64,000 bases of DNA from positions 22,245,617-22,309,616 of the forward strand of contig NC_087261.1 in the NCBI RefSeq assembly GCF_037042905.1, in the 5' to 3' direction. The notes under the pieces were generated by a model that saw only the letters and a list, made by a program, of their open reading frames with translations, made no database searches and was not told the origin of the DNA. Below, one piece after another: positions 12,206 to 23,609 of this stretch (position 1 is the stretch's first letter; the number at the start of each line of letters is the position of its first letter). Both the position numbers and the translations under genes were made by a program. The stretch is from Lytechinus pictus. Lineage: Eukaryota; Echinodermata; Echinoidea; Temnopleuroida; Toxopneustidae.

Positions 12206-13480
12206 CCCGGAATATTGTGAATTCTGCTATTAGAAAAGCTAAAAAGGGTTATTATAAAACAAAGTTTGGTTCAGTTAAAAATGATTTAAAGGGAACGTGG
12301 AAGGTTATTAATAATGTTTAAAAAAAAAGAAACATGAATTTCCATCTCTGGTGGTTGACAACACTTGTTTAACAGAACCTATATTGATATATTGTTGCAT
12401 TTTAATCAATATTTTGTTTCTATTGGAGAAAATATTCATGATACCATTCCTCCTTATAATAAGAATCCATCAGACTTTTTAATTACTGTTCATCCAAATT
12501 CATTTTTTGTACCGCCATATCAGAATTCGATGTTATAAATGCTGTATTGGGATTAAAATATGTCAAGAGCCCAGGGCATGATGAAATTGATAGTAAAGTT
12601 TTGGAAAAAGTCAATTCATTTAATACATTTAGCTCCAGTTCTGGCAGGTATATTTAATATTTCTATTGAAACTGGATGCTCTCAGAATCTTTAGAAATAG
12701 CCAAAGTCTTGCCTTTATTTAAAAAGGGAGAAAAACATTTGTGTACAAACTGTTCACCGAACAATCTATTTTTTCAAAGGTATTTGAAAAATTAGTATAT
12801 ATAACAAACTAATGTCCTTTATAAACAAACATAATATATTATACAGCAAACAATTTGGATTTCGCTCCGGACATTCTTCATGCATGGCTCTGCTGGAACT
12901 TATTGGAAATCCCAATATGGCATTTGAAAATAAAAACAAACATTTGGTTGGGTATATTTTTGGACTTGTCAAAAGCTTTTGACTATATATAAATCACAGA
13001 ATTAAGATTACATAAACTTCATCATTATGGTACGTATTTTTAAGAATGGTTTAAGAGTTATTTGAGTAACAGACAGCAGTTTGTATCCATAGATGGTATA
13101 AATTCTCCATTACTAAAGATAAACAGAGGCGTGCCGCAAGGTTCAATCCTCGGCCCCTGCTATTTTTTTGTATTAATGATGTCCAATCTGTTAGTCACCA
13201 ACTGCCCTATTATTTTGTGGATGATACAAGTTTCTTTTTGTTAGGTGAAAATCTGTTCGAATTAAATTCTATCCAAAATGTTGAAATGCCTAAGATTGAA
13301 GAGTTGTTTCTTTTAAATAAATTGGTTATTAATTCTTCAAAGACAAATTATATGATATTCAAAACAAAAATAGGAAAGAGTGAAATATTGTCTAAAACCA
13401 TGGTTTCTAACGAAATAATGCTGCATTTTGAATTGAAAATGACCGCCATATGCCCTATTAATATCGTACTATGTACAATT
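12206..13480 (+). mobile_element. Non-LTR retrotransposon RT fragment, plus strand, broken
   Basis: Pre-RT sequence reads AIRKAKKGYYKTKFG and then LKGTWKVINN (about 12215-12320). RT blocks follow: FGFRSGHSSCMALLELI near 12855-12905, [10 protein letters not shown] near 13130-13160, a VDDTSFFL catalytic box at 13217-13245, and LLNKLVINSSKTNYM near 13310-13355. It is interrupted by many frameshifts and belongs to the same broad LINE group as the minus-strand copy just left of it. Confidence 0.8.
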
Positions 13481-14120
13481 TGAATGGGGGCTGATAATTT
13501 ACACAAAGGGGGCATTTTGCAGCCATTTTGAATGTTAAAATATAGCATTTATCACCTTAATAACATAAGAAATGATATATTTCGTTAGAAATCATGTTTT
13601 CAGAAAATATTTCACTCATGCAACACCATTTAGTCAAGCAAAGCCAAATACTGTTAAATTTACTTATCCCCATTTACATCGTATATAATGCCGTTAGGGC
13701 ATGTAGCGGCCATTTTGACTTTCGAAATACAGAAAGTTACCATCCTAACAGAAGAAATGATATATTTAGTAAGAAATTATGTTTTCAGACAATATTTTAC
13801 TAATCATGCTTATTGGTTACAATTATATGCATTTATATGGTGCATATAATTCCTGTGAAAAATTGTTTCCCAGTTCGATTGTACATACAGAACAGTCAAA
13901 GTCTATGGCGGCCGATTTGAAAGTCAAAATACAGTATTTAACACAAACATGAAGGCTGAATAAAATATTTGTTAAACAATGTATTTCATGCAGTATTCCA
14001 CTAATTTACCACAAATATATGTACCTGCATTTTAGTGTTCACTCGTGTAATTGTTTTTGTCCTCTCTTACATTGAACATAATACTGTTAGGGCCTTTGGC
14101 GGCCATTCAAGTTAAAATTT
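13380..14120. repeat. Imperfect tandem array, unit about 185 bp
   Basis: About three and a half diverged units share GTTAGGGC, GGCGGCCATTTTGA-like and AGAAATGATATATTT plus GTTTTCAGA words. Equivalent words at 13568 and 13752 give the period. No coding potential. Confidence 0.65.
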
Positions 14121-14660
14121 CGACCTTTTGAATAAATATATATATAATTTTCGTGAAAATGTTGACACATTACTCAGATAATGATGTCATATCTCACCCC
14201 TTTCCACTTCCCTTCTTTTCTTTCTTTGTCTCCTCTTTAAAGATCTTTTTTTTTTTTTTGGGGGGGGGGGTCCATCCCCCAATCGGTACGCCAGGGATCC
14301 TGGCTGGTTAATTAAAAATTATCGTGATGAAGTTTTTAAAAAATACAGGTTGCTCAACTTCCCGTTCGGCTGACCATTTAAAACAAAGCTTTAAGGTTAT
14401 CACATATCTAGTTTATTCGCATCTTAAGACATAACCGAGTGTTGAAGAATTTTGCTGGTTGTTATAGCAAGGTTAAAATGACATGATATAAAAGTTATTA
14501 CTGTCAACGTTATTGGTAGAGGATACGCAACGTTGTCTTCTATAACTCCCAATATCGTTATCATTATTCGAAGAGGGATACAAGATATCCTGTATGCAAG
14601 TTAACTGACTATATTTAAAAAAAAAAAATCCGTATTGTGGTGAGACATTCAAATATTGCA

Positions 14661-16942
14661 ATGGATGCCGGTACGAACTACTCTTCGTATTACGAATGGA
14701 CTTCCTCATGGAGTACATGGAATTTTTCTTCGTATGAATGGACGTCGTGGGCTGAACGTAATAACATATCCCAATACGAGTATGAGCATGACGATGAATC
14801 ATGGAACTTGCCGGCCGGCGAGCACGACTTCAACTACGACAATGCTCTTAACTATATGGTCGGGATCACGGCCATTGTTGGCGTTGTTGTGACCAGCATC
14901 ACCTCTCTTATGATCGCCTGTCATCGTCGAATTCGAAACAAACGATTCATTTTTGCCTTCAACATCATTCTGGCCGATTTTCTTGTTGATACCGTCGTCT
15001 CGCTCCACTATGTAGTCATCAAATTGCTTGCTGATGGGCGTTCGGTAAGTCAAAAGTAGGCATATAATTATGATATAGGGGCAAATCCAGGGGTTACATA
15101 GGAAAGCAGCGTTGTCATTTGGGGATTTCCATCTTCACATTTTCAAAATTTTAGGAATTTTTTAATCCTTCGGGGAAAAAAAAATTGGGGGATTAAGAAC
15201 AATTTGGAAGTCCATCTTGGGGATTTTCTGAGGGTTTAATTTCGGCGAAAAGCAGTTAAATTCGCAAATTTTCCGTAATATAGCGCTAATCTACTTAAGA
15301 TAGGCAACAGCGAGGGAAGGTGCGAGCGCACTCCGTAAAATTAAAGAAAAAAAATAGTGAGCATGATGTTGAATGCCATCATAATTGCGCATCGGCTTTT
15401 GGTTTAGAATCGGCAATTGCGAGTTCTTTTTCTGGCTTGCTTCTTTGTCATTTTTTTGTGTGGCAAATTCGCACCCCGTAAATGTGTCTATTTTCGCGAC
15501 GGATGCTGAAGTGGATAGTATACGAGGTAAACCGGCCCTGTCGTCGGGATTAATGCTTGAACGGACAAAAGAAAGATGAGAGAAGCAAATAAATTTATCA
15601 TTGTTCGGCCCTCAATCCATTTAAGAATATCAGAGCTATAATTATGTACTTTTTACAGTTTTGATTTGTGAGCAGGTCGCCAATTGTTTTTTTTTCATAT
15701 TGGAAATGAATTTACGAGTGTAATAAATGCATTTCATTGATTGTTTATATCATAAGTATACGTTCAAAGAAATGAAAAAAAGGGAAATTTTTAGTCGTTA
15801 TACATGCTATATACCATAAAAAGCCTTGTGAGATATAAAAGTATGAAAATATTGTTGAGATGGAACTAAAGTATAAGCATAAAAATAATGATATTTGCAA
15901 CAATTAAAGGGGGTCTGTCAGTCAAAGAGCCTCCAGGAATGCTTCCGACTTTAAAGGATTTTACAAAGTTTTGTGTTTTTTTTTCCATTGATCCCAAGCC
16001 CCCTGTATATAAGAATCACAGCCCCCCTTATCTCAAGCTTAGATACAACTTCCCATTGCCTCCATCCTGTGTTCGAAAAGGGGGTTAGAATCTCAGTTCA
16101 GTGTCATATAAAAGACCGATTTCAGAATGTGAAATTTGATAAGAGTAAATGACAATTGTGAGTTTTGGAGCATCTTATTTAATTAATTCAATTATTAAAC
16201 TGGGGAATTGATTTAAAAATAATTTTAGTCTCACCATTTGTGTGCCTATATACCCTTCCCACCACGACTCATATCTCTCTCTCTCTCTCTCCCTCCACTT
16301 CCGGCCCTTCCTCTCTCTTTCTGACTGCAGGATGGCTTGTTTCGTGCAGTGAAGTTCTTAATGCCTGTCCTCTTCCAGAGTTCTAATTTGGTGTCTACTG
16401 CTAATGTTCTTCTTGTGGCCGTGGATCAATTCATTGCCTTCAAAATCGATCCATTTGGCACGAAGAACCTCCTCACCACCTCCCGACGTGTCGTCATATC
16501 TTTCTCAGTTTGGGCAGTAATGATCGGGCTGTCTGTTTTAAGTCATCGGATGCTACAAACTAGGATGGATCTCGTGCGAATTTGCTCATGCAATTTTTTC
16601 ATAATTGTCACCGGTGTGTGCTATGCCCTGGTATACAGAACAATTGCAAAAACGCCTCTTACGTCGGGCGGGAGTCAGCTTCAGGAACGAAAGAAGAAGA
16701 CAAAACGAGTCATGCGCATCTACAGTCTAATACTGCTCGCTAGTCTGATTCTTTATACTATTCCAGATGTCATAATGGTCATCATGTACAATGTTGGAGT
16801 TTCTTACAACACGATACTATGGATTCAGTTCAGCCGGCTTATTCCGCTCACTGTAAACACGCTCGTGAACGCGTCTATTTACTGGTGGCGGATGATTGAC
16901 ATTCGTGACATATTCACGTGTACATCCACCAATCACGTGTAA
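14661..16942 (+). CDS. Rhodopsin-like (class A) seven-transmembrane receptor, orphan
   Basis: Two exons, 14661-15044 and 16331-16942, with phase-0 GT/AG intron (TTCG|gtaagt, ctgactgcag|GAT), give 331 aa. The extracellular N-terminus has NxS sites at residues 6, 21 and 35 and a duplicated aromatic stretch (SSYYEWTSSW, SSYEWTSW). Approximate segments: TM1 66-88, TM2 97-120 with LADFLVD, TM3 137-159, TM4 182-200 with Trp189, TM5 209-231, TM6 254-282, TM7 289-313. The loop before TM6 is basic (ERKKKTKR). Class A landmarks are altered: DRY reads DQF (160-162), the TM6 CWxP region reads LYTIP, NPxxY reads NASIY (308-312), and the usual Cys before TM3 is absent. The start is the ATG at 14661; the frame extends 24 bases upstream only through GTG. 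Ligand unknown. Confidence 0.8.
15045..16330 (+). other. Intron of the receptor gene
   Basis: Intron of 1286 bp with no recognisable gene. It ends in a CT-rich stretch, (CT)n at about 16266-16292, just before the ctgactgcag acceptor. Confidence 0.7.
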
Positions 16943-17205
16943 ATAAGCGTGAATAAGCCAGTTTCGTTGTTCCACTCTGCGCATGATCAGAAGATTCTGC
17001 GCATAATCAGAGGAAGGCCACTGGCACTAAAGTGACATGATGGAATACAATTTAATGAGATAACAACCAACTTTGATGTCTTGATTATTTATATATTCTT
17101 TTGAATTGTGTTTTTCATTTACATCCACAAAAAACAACAATGCGTCCACGAACGACTGGTATTTCACAGTTTGCCAAGTGCATTGTACAGAGTGCTATAA
17201 TAATG

Positions 17206-17325
17206 CAATATTGACTGGCCTCGGGGCGATACGACTTATATTGCCCAAACTAGATTTATATCGTCCGAGTCGTAGACGAGGGTGATATCAATTTAGTGAG
17301 GGCGATATTTTTCATAGTGCATTTA
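17206..17325. mobile_element. MITE fragment, CAATATTGACTGGCC family
   Basis: Starts CAATATTGACTGGCCTCGGG and continues with GGCGATACGACTTATATTGC and GAGGGTGATATCAATT. It is the reverse orientation of the copy at 28429-28564. The second terminal repeat is missing, so this copy is truncated. Confidence 0.7.
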
Positions 17326-17539
17326 CCATTGTTTTCGGATCTAGCGCAGCAAGAAAAGAAAAACATCGCGCATTTTGCTCTACATGATCAGATCCTATGA
17401 AGCGACGAACATCCTAACGAATAGGGAGTATTCACTTCCACAAAGGAGTCATGAACACGGTTAATGTAAAGAAAATGACCGTTAAATGACAGCGCACAGC
17501 TCGGAGGTCTTTGTCTTAATCTAAATTCCTTTCATGTGC

Positions 17540-18175
17540 TGACGATAGTGTCTTGCTATATTCAGATACAAATTATAAGACAATTGAAGAAAATCTAAAG
17601 CACAACTGGCAAATGCATCGAATGGGTGACAGACAACGAGCTCAGTTTACATGTTGGGAAAACAGAAAGCCTTTTATTTTGTTCAAAAGCAAGGTGAAAA
17701 TATACACACGATTTCAGGTTTTCATATAATAATTAAGTAATTGCGAAAAAAGATATTTTGTGCCTTGCTTAGATTCAATGTCTATTCGACTATGCTAATG
17801 CGACTTGGTACGGTAGTATGGGTGTGATGGATAAGAAAAAGGTAAAAAGAATAATTCAGAATAATATTTTAAAATTCATAGAAACGTTTTAGACCCAAGA
17901 ACACCCCTGTCTCGATTATCCATTAAGTACGGTACTAGAAAAAAATGTATTACCAAAACGTGAAGGTCATATAGGGAACACTTTTTATTACAATGGTATC
18001 CGATTTTGGAATTATTTTCCTAATCAAGTTAAAGCTGTTAACAATTTTCCTCACTTAAAAGTTGACGAAAGAAATATTATACCTGAAACTGGAATCTACA
18101 TAATTGGAGAACAGCATTTACCAGTGAAAAACACACATTTTGTACATTTGGTTTTCAGTATTATATACACAACAA
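17540..18175 (+). mobile_element. Non-LTR RT C-terminal fragment, broken
   Basis: The translation gives WVTDNELSLHVGKTESLLF near 17618-17680. Further on come LFDYANATWYGSMGVM and IIQNNILKFI (about 17780-17880), then a HIGNTFYYNGIRFWNYFP stretch (17968-18025). This is the usual order downstream of the catalytic box in Jockey/CR1/Rex-type elements. Several frameshifts break it. Confidence 0.7.
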
Positions 18176-20148
18176 AAAAAGTAAGTCCCCCCTAGATCAA
18201 ATTGCTGTAACCTTTGAACGGAATTATTTTGAGATATGATATTCCGTAGGTGGTTTTCTACACTCATTAAGCAACTCCTGGAGAAAAATAGGATTGATCG
18301 GTTGAGTCATGCATTAGTAATTAAAGATTGAATTAAAAATGACCATTTTCGAAAGTCACAAGAGTCGTTTTTCAGATTGTGCGAATACAAAGTTGGGCAA
18401 ATGTTGTCTTTAGGTGAATTTTATGGTGTTATGGTGTTTTACTATCGATCATTTAGCAACTCCACACACAATTTTGATATCATATGTTCATGGTTGAGTG
18501 AGCACAATGTATTGCAGGGGCCGCGGGGGGGGGGGCTGGGCAGGGAGCTTCAGTCCCCCCCCCCCCACTTTTTTCCAAAAGCATGTACAAAAATGTAAAA
18601 ATGACCATACGATTGTGATTTTTTGCATGGTCAGCCCCCCCCCCCCCACTTTGAAAACCCCTTCCCCGGCCCCTGTATTGTGACGTATCATCATAGGGGT
18701 TTATGGTAGTATCCTCTACAACTTGTTAGATCATGTTAAAATTTGAAAATGTTGGTGGCTCCCCCGATTATAGGCCCCTCCCCCATTTTAAAATTCTGGA
18801 CCCACCACTGATTTGTCCATGAATTAAACTGATCATGAGAAATTGTTAGGAAAATATTACATTTATGCAGTATAAAGAGTCTTCATTCCTAAGTTTTCGA
18901 ATGTGCTCGCTCAACCATGAAAATGATTAAAGTTCGGAAAATGTGTGGTGATAGAAATGATGGATGATAAAAACAATAGCAATTAAAGTCTTATTTGAAA
19001 CCGAATTTGCCCCCAATATTCACTTTATTACCCTTTAAAATGAGTCTGTGACATTGAAAATACAAATTTTCCCACTTTGATGCGCGCTCACTCATCCATA
19101 AATAAACAAATTGATTTCATTTTTGCACAGAATTCTGCCCATAGGTTGATAAACATTACTGCCAAATGACATTGCTAAAGACAGCCGTGAAAAAAGTTCC
19201 ACCATATTGAATAAGGGGTTACTTATTCTTAAACATGTGCACCCATAATGTACACAAGTCTATGAGAGATAAAGTCAAAATTTTAACAAATATGAAATGA
19301 GGGTTTGTTTCATGGACGGTTTTTGTTACTTCTGCCAATAGTTATTTCATGAAACTTCGTACATGGCTTCAGAGTAACACTATCCAAAAGGCGCGCACAC
19401 CAATATAACCATTCGATACGACACAGAGTGGGGCCAAGGCCTTGAACTTTTTTCATTTGCATAATTTTCGAATATTGTGTGCTCACTGATGCATTAAACA
19501 TCGGGATTTTCATAAAAATCAAATCGAATGAACTATGCAAGGAGGTTTGTGACAGATATCCATAGTAACAAATTGCATTTTTTCCAATAACGTAAAAAAG
19601 AGCTAATCGCATTCCACATGTTCATTCAAGCGTGGATATTTAATTAAACGCCTTTGAATCATTGAAGCATGTTAATTGGTCATGAACATAACGAAAAAGT
19701 TGAGAAAAGATCATTTTCAGCTCCCAAAATGAACCAATACTTGCCTATGATATTTAAAAAACGTATTTTTTGTTTTCAATAAATGTTCATTGAACCATGA
19801 AACGATGAATATTGTTGAAGAAACTCTTCCAAAAATAACTGTCATCATATTCTATCATTTTTATTGATATAAATGTGTAAAAAATCCAATTATAGCAAAT
19901 TTAGCCAAAAAAGTTGTATTGTCTTTTAGAGAGTACCTTTTACAAGCCTTCTGACTATTTTTTATGATGAGAATGTGGAATAAGTTCCAATAAAATGGAA
20001 TCAAAGTCATGATATTTGGCTTGTGACTTTTGAAAAGTGAAATTTTTGCCTTCTGACGGTGCTCACTGAAGCATGAAGTGAAATACGTCCATAACGTTTA
20101 CTCAGAGGGTAGCTTACAAAGATAAACTGAACTGTTTCTGAGATTTAA
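18176..20148. mobile_element. AT-rich dispersed element with recurring GTGCTCnCTnAAnCATGA motif
   Basis: There is no coding potential. Variants of a motif reading TGCTCGCTCAACCATGA recur near 18493 (minus), 18904, 19082, 19479, 19789 and 20059, spaced 180-400 bp. The same motif marks both arms of the element at 36730-38398, so the two are probably related. Ends are not defined. Confidence 0.45.
18515..18675. mobile_element. 161-bp MITE with G/C runs
   Basis: Inverted ends CAGGGGCCGCGG and CCCGGCCCCTG are flanked by TATTG on both sides, a possible 5-bp target duplication. Internal C runs follow each arm. It is inserted in the 18.2-20.1 kb repeat region. Confidence 0.75.
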
Positions 20149-20753
20149 TTAAAGGACAAGTCCACCCCACCAAAAGTTAATTTTAATGAAATTAGAAAAA
20201 TCCAACCAGCAAAACACTGAAAATTTCATCAAAATCGGATGTAAAATAAAAGTTATAACATTTTAAAGTTTTGCTTAATTTCACAACAGTGATATACACA
20301 TCCTGGATAGTATGCGAATTGACAGACTGATAACGTCACCCACTCACTATTTCTTTTGTATTTTATCATATGAAATATGAAAAATTCTAATTTTCTCCCC
20401 ATTGTCTTGTGAAATTAAATTTTATTACTCCCTGAACATGTGGAATTACCATTATTTTAACAGTTTATGGTTAAGTCAAGTTGGTCCTTATTGTCAAATC
20501 TTTAAAAATTGAAATATTGTATAGTTCAAACAATAAAAAAAAAGAAATAGTGAGTGATGGACATCATCGACTATCTCATTTGCATATCGCCGAGTTGTGC
20601 GTTTAACTGTTTTGTGAAAAATAAGCGAAACTTAAAAACGTCATAACTTTCTTATTTTACATCCGATTTTGATGAAATTTGCAGCGTTATGTTTGTTTTA
20701 TTTGTCTCTATCGATTCAAATCAACAATTTTCTGTGGTGGACTTGGCCTTTAA
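20149..20753. mobile_element. TTAA-flanked MITE, family A copy 2
   Basis: Ends TTAAAGGACAAGTCCACCCC and GTGGACTTGGCCTTTAA. Length and internal order match the copy at 4798-5410, with the same CATCAAAATCGGATGTAAAA arm sequence. It has diverged by scattered substitutions. Confidence 0.85.
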
Positions 20754-21109
20754 TTGCATGTATGTGGGGGTATATTAAACAGTTATCAGTATTGACGGGC
20801 CTTGAAAAGGGTAACTAAAAACGTCCCGTTATCCATTCATGATTAAAGTAATACTACTGTATAATAAAGCTGTATAGATTTCCGTTCTTATCGATTTTGT
20901 CAGCATTGATAATAGTATATTAGTGGTGGCGTATTTTTTCCACTTCATCCAATTGTGTATTGGCCTACGCTTTTTATAATATTTGTATTAAATTGGCAGA
21001 CGACCATGGACTCGGGAAGCGGGTGTGCCGAGATTTTATGGGATGCTGCTCTGTGTTATTTACCATAGCAGCACCCCCTTGAAAAAATCTGGTGGGTCTG
21101 GTAGGTATG

Positions 21110-21238
21110 TTAAAGGTCAAGTCCACCCCAGAAGACCAGAAAAATGTTGATTTGAATAAATATAGAAAAATCAAACAAGCACAACTGACACTGAAAATTT
21201 CATCAAAATCCGATGTAAAATAAGAAAGTTATGATATT
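21110..21238. mobile_element. TTAA-flanked MITE, family A copy 3, interrupted
   Basis: The left arm begins TTAAAGGTCAAGTCCACCCC and proceeds through the CATCAAAATCCGATGTAAAA block. It stops at the TTAA where copy 4 begins. A short piece reading AGCGAAACTTTAA right of copy 4 (about 21822-21834) may be its remnant. Confidence 0.75.
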
Positions 21239-21819
21239 TTAAAGGACAAGTCCACCCCAACAAAAAGTTTATTTGAATAAAAAGGGAAAAATCCAGCAAG
21301 CATAACACTGAAAATTTCATCAAAATCGGATTAAAATAAGAAAGTTATCGCATTTTTAAATTCCGCTTGTTTTTCACAAAACAGTGATATGCACAACTCA
21401 GTGACATGCAAATGGGTTAGTCGATGATGTCCATCACTCACTATTTCTTTTGTTTTTTATTGTTTGAATTATGCAATATTTCATTTTTGACATATTTGAC
21501 AATAAGGACCAACTTGTCTGAACCACATAGTATTAAACAGTGCTAATTCCACATATTCAGGGAGGAATTTTCGTTGTTTCCCTTGACAATGAGAAAAATA
21601 GAATATTTCATATAATAAAATACAAAATAAATAGTGAGTGGATGACGTCATCAGTCTCATTTGCATACCGACCATGATGTGCATATAACTGTTTTGTGAA
21701 ATTATTAAAAAACTTTCTTATTTTACATCCGATTTTGATGAAATTTTTAGTGTTTTGCTTGTTTAATTTTTCTCTTTTTATTCAAATCAACTTTTTGTTT
21801 TGGTGGACTTGTTCTTTAA
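21239..21819. mobile_element. TTAA-flanked MITE, family A copy 4, nested in copy 3
   Basis: The left end is TTAAAGGACAAGTCCACCCC. The right end is TGGTGGACTTGTTCTTTAA. It lies exactly at a TTAA within copy 3, so copy 3 is older. Confidence 0.8.
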
Positions 21820-23325
21820 ATAGCGAAACTTTAACCAAAATTACCCTCATTTTTGGAGTGAAATCCTCTCTCTCTCTCTTTCCTTTTTTTTGCTTGTCAA
21901 ATTTAAACCATGCAGCACCTCATGTTTAAAGAATCGTTCCAAGGGCCCTGCACACGACTACAAAAGCAAAATATTACACACGGATGTGTATGACCAAACT
22001 CGGCTTCTTAAGTTCTTATTGGAACATCTTTTTAATGAAATCAAAATATGATTTGATACCTGTAAAATATGAGATACAAGTGCACAATTGACTAAAAATG
22101 AATAAACTTACGGATCAATAATGATGTCGAAAGTAATTATGATAATACTCATACTATCATTGATAAAAAGAGTGTATAAACGAAAATTTAATGATCCTCG
22201 TTATATTAAAAAGGTCTTTTATGTCGATGAACAGTTGCGGTTTAATATAACGCCAATGTGTGGCACGATTGGCTTTACGTTGAAAGGATTCTCGAGGCTG
22301 AAATTAGGTGATTTGAACAGATAGAGTAAAGTCAAACAAACAAAATGATGAAAGCTTCATCAAAAGTAGGATGAGGAATAACAAAATTATTACATCTCAA
22401 TATTCTGCACTATTTCGGTAAAAAATAATCTATGCTTGTCCTCTTAAATATGCATTTAGTGGGCTGATGATGTGTTCACCCTTACTTATTCCTTTATATT
22501 TTATTACTTGGATTTATGATTATTCCAATTTTTATCTTGTCCAAGATTAGTAAAAAGAAGATTTGCAGCTGATTTACTGTCACAGGTCATTGCTGATGTG
22601 TCGTCGAAATTAAAAGAGACATGTGTTTTCAAACATGAATGACAGAATGAAGCAATAGTAATTTCATATTATAAAATACAAAAATATAAAAAGGGAATAA
22701 TATGCAGTACGTAAAATAAAACAAAACACAGATTTGGTCTTGACTTCATCAGCCCACTTATGCCTTATTCGTGTTATGCATATAGCTGTTTAAAAAAAAT
22801 CTTGCAGATTTTTTTAATTTCAAAATGCCATTACTTAAAGCAGTCTCTCTGTCATTGGCTTTTTATTAGCATTTATGAAAGAAATGTCGTGATTGGATAT
22901 AAAATATCCAAGTCCTTTGGAACGCATAAGGACGTTATGACATAACGTGATATGCGCTATACAAGAACTGCGTTATTATTATTTAAAAAATGACGGATAA
23001 AAATCATATCCAGACACACTTGGCCTATAAATAGTAACAGGTATTATTGATCGCAAAAATTATACATGCGTCTTTATTTAACATCCTTCATAATCATTAC
23101 CATAGACATAATATTAAGGAATTATCACAAATACGCTTGGGGCTTTGTCAATCAACCTGACAACAGGTTAAAGACAACTTCCAATAGTTCTTAGAGGATT
23201 TCAATCTAAGAAAATCGTTTGTGTTTGGAAAGTGATAACAAATTAATAAATAGGCCTGCCGAAATAAAAAATAGGACGACACAACTATATTTCATCCAAA
23301 ATAAAAATATTAGCTTGTACGCATA
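21820..23325. other. Gene-free stretch, degenerate inverted-repeat element
   Basis: About 22325-22870 is weakly symmetrical (TTCATCAAAAGTAGGATGAG, GGCTGATGATGTG and a later ATCAGCCCACTTATG) and resembles a decayed relative of the sequence at 56760-57170. No coding support. Confidence 0.45.
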
Positions 23326-23609
23326 TTATGCTAAAAGGTAGCCAACAAACATCACTTTTCCTTCGAGAGATTCTATCGAAATTACATTGCGTAGAGAAAT
23401 CTCGTCACCCAGATTCAGAGGATAGGCGATAGTGATAGCGCCGTTCTGTGCCGGCACAAAAGGGATCCATCGAAACTGCACTATACCGACTGTAACACGG
23501 GCAGTTACCTGCGCTATGGTATCTCCGTTCACTTGAAGTGCGACGACACCGCGCCCACCTCCACCGCCTAGAGGGATGAACGTGACCGCCAGGTGGAATA
23601 CGTAGAGAC
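23326..23609 (-). CDS. C1q-like locus exon 7: C-terminal half of canonical C1q domain and stop
   Basis: Acceptor ctttcttccag|GT. It completes the split Gly codon and reads GLYVFHLAVTFIP, VVALQVNGDTIAQ, LNLGDEISLRN and VMFVGYLLA, then TAA at 23328-23326. These are the C1q G-x-Y-x-F-x-x and final F-x-G-x-L-L positions. A minus-strand AATAAA signal (TTTATT at 23073-23078) lies about 250 nt downstream. Confidence 0.88.
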
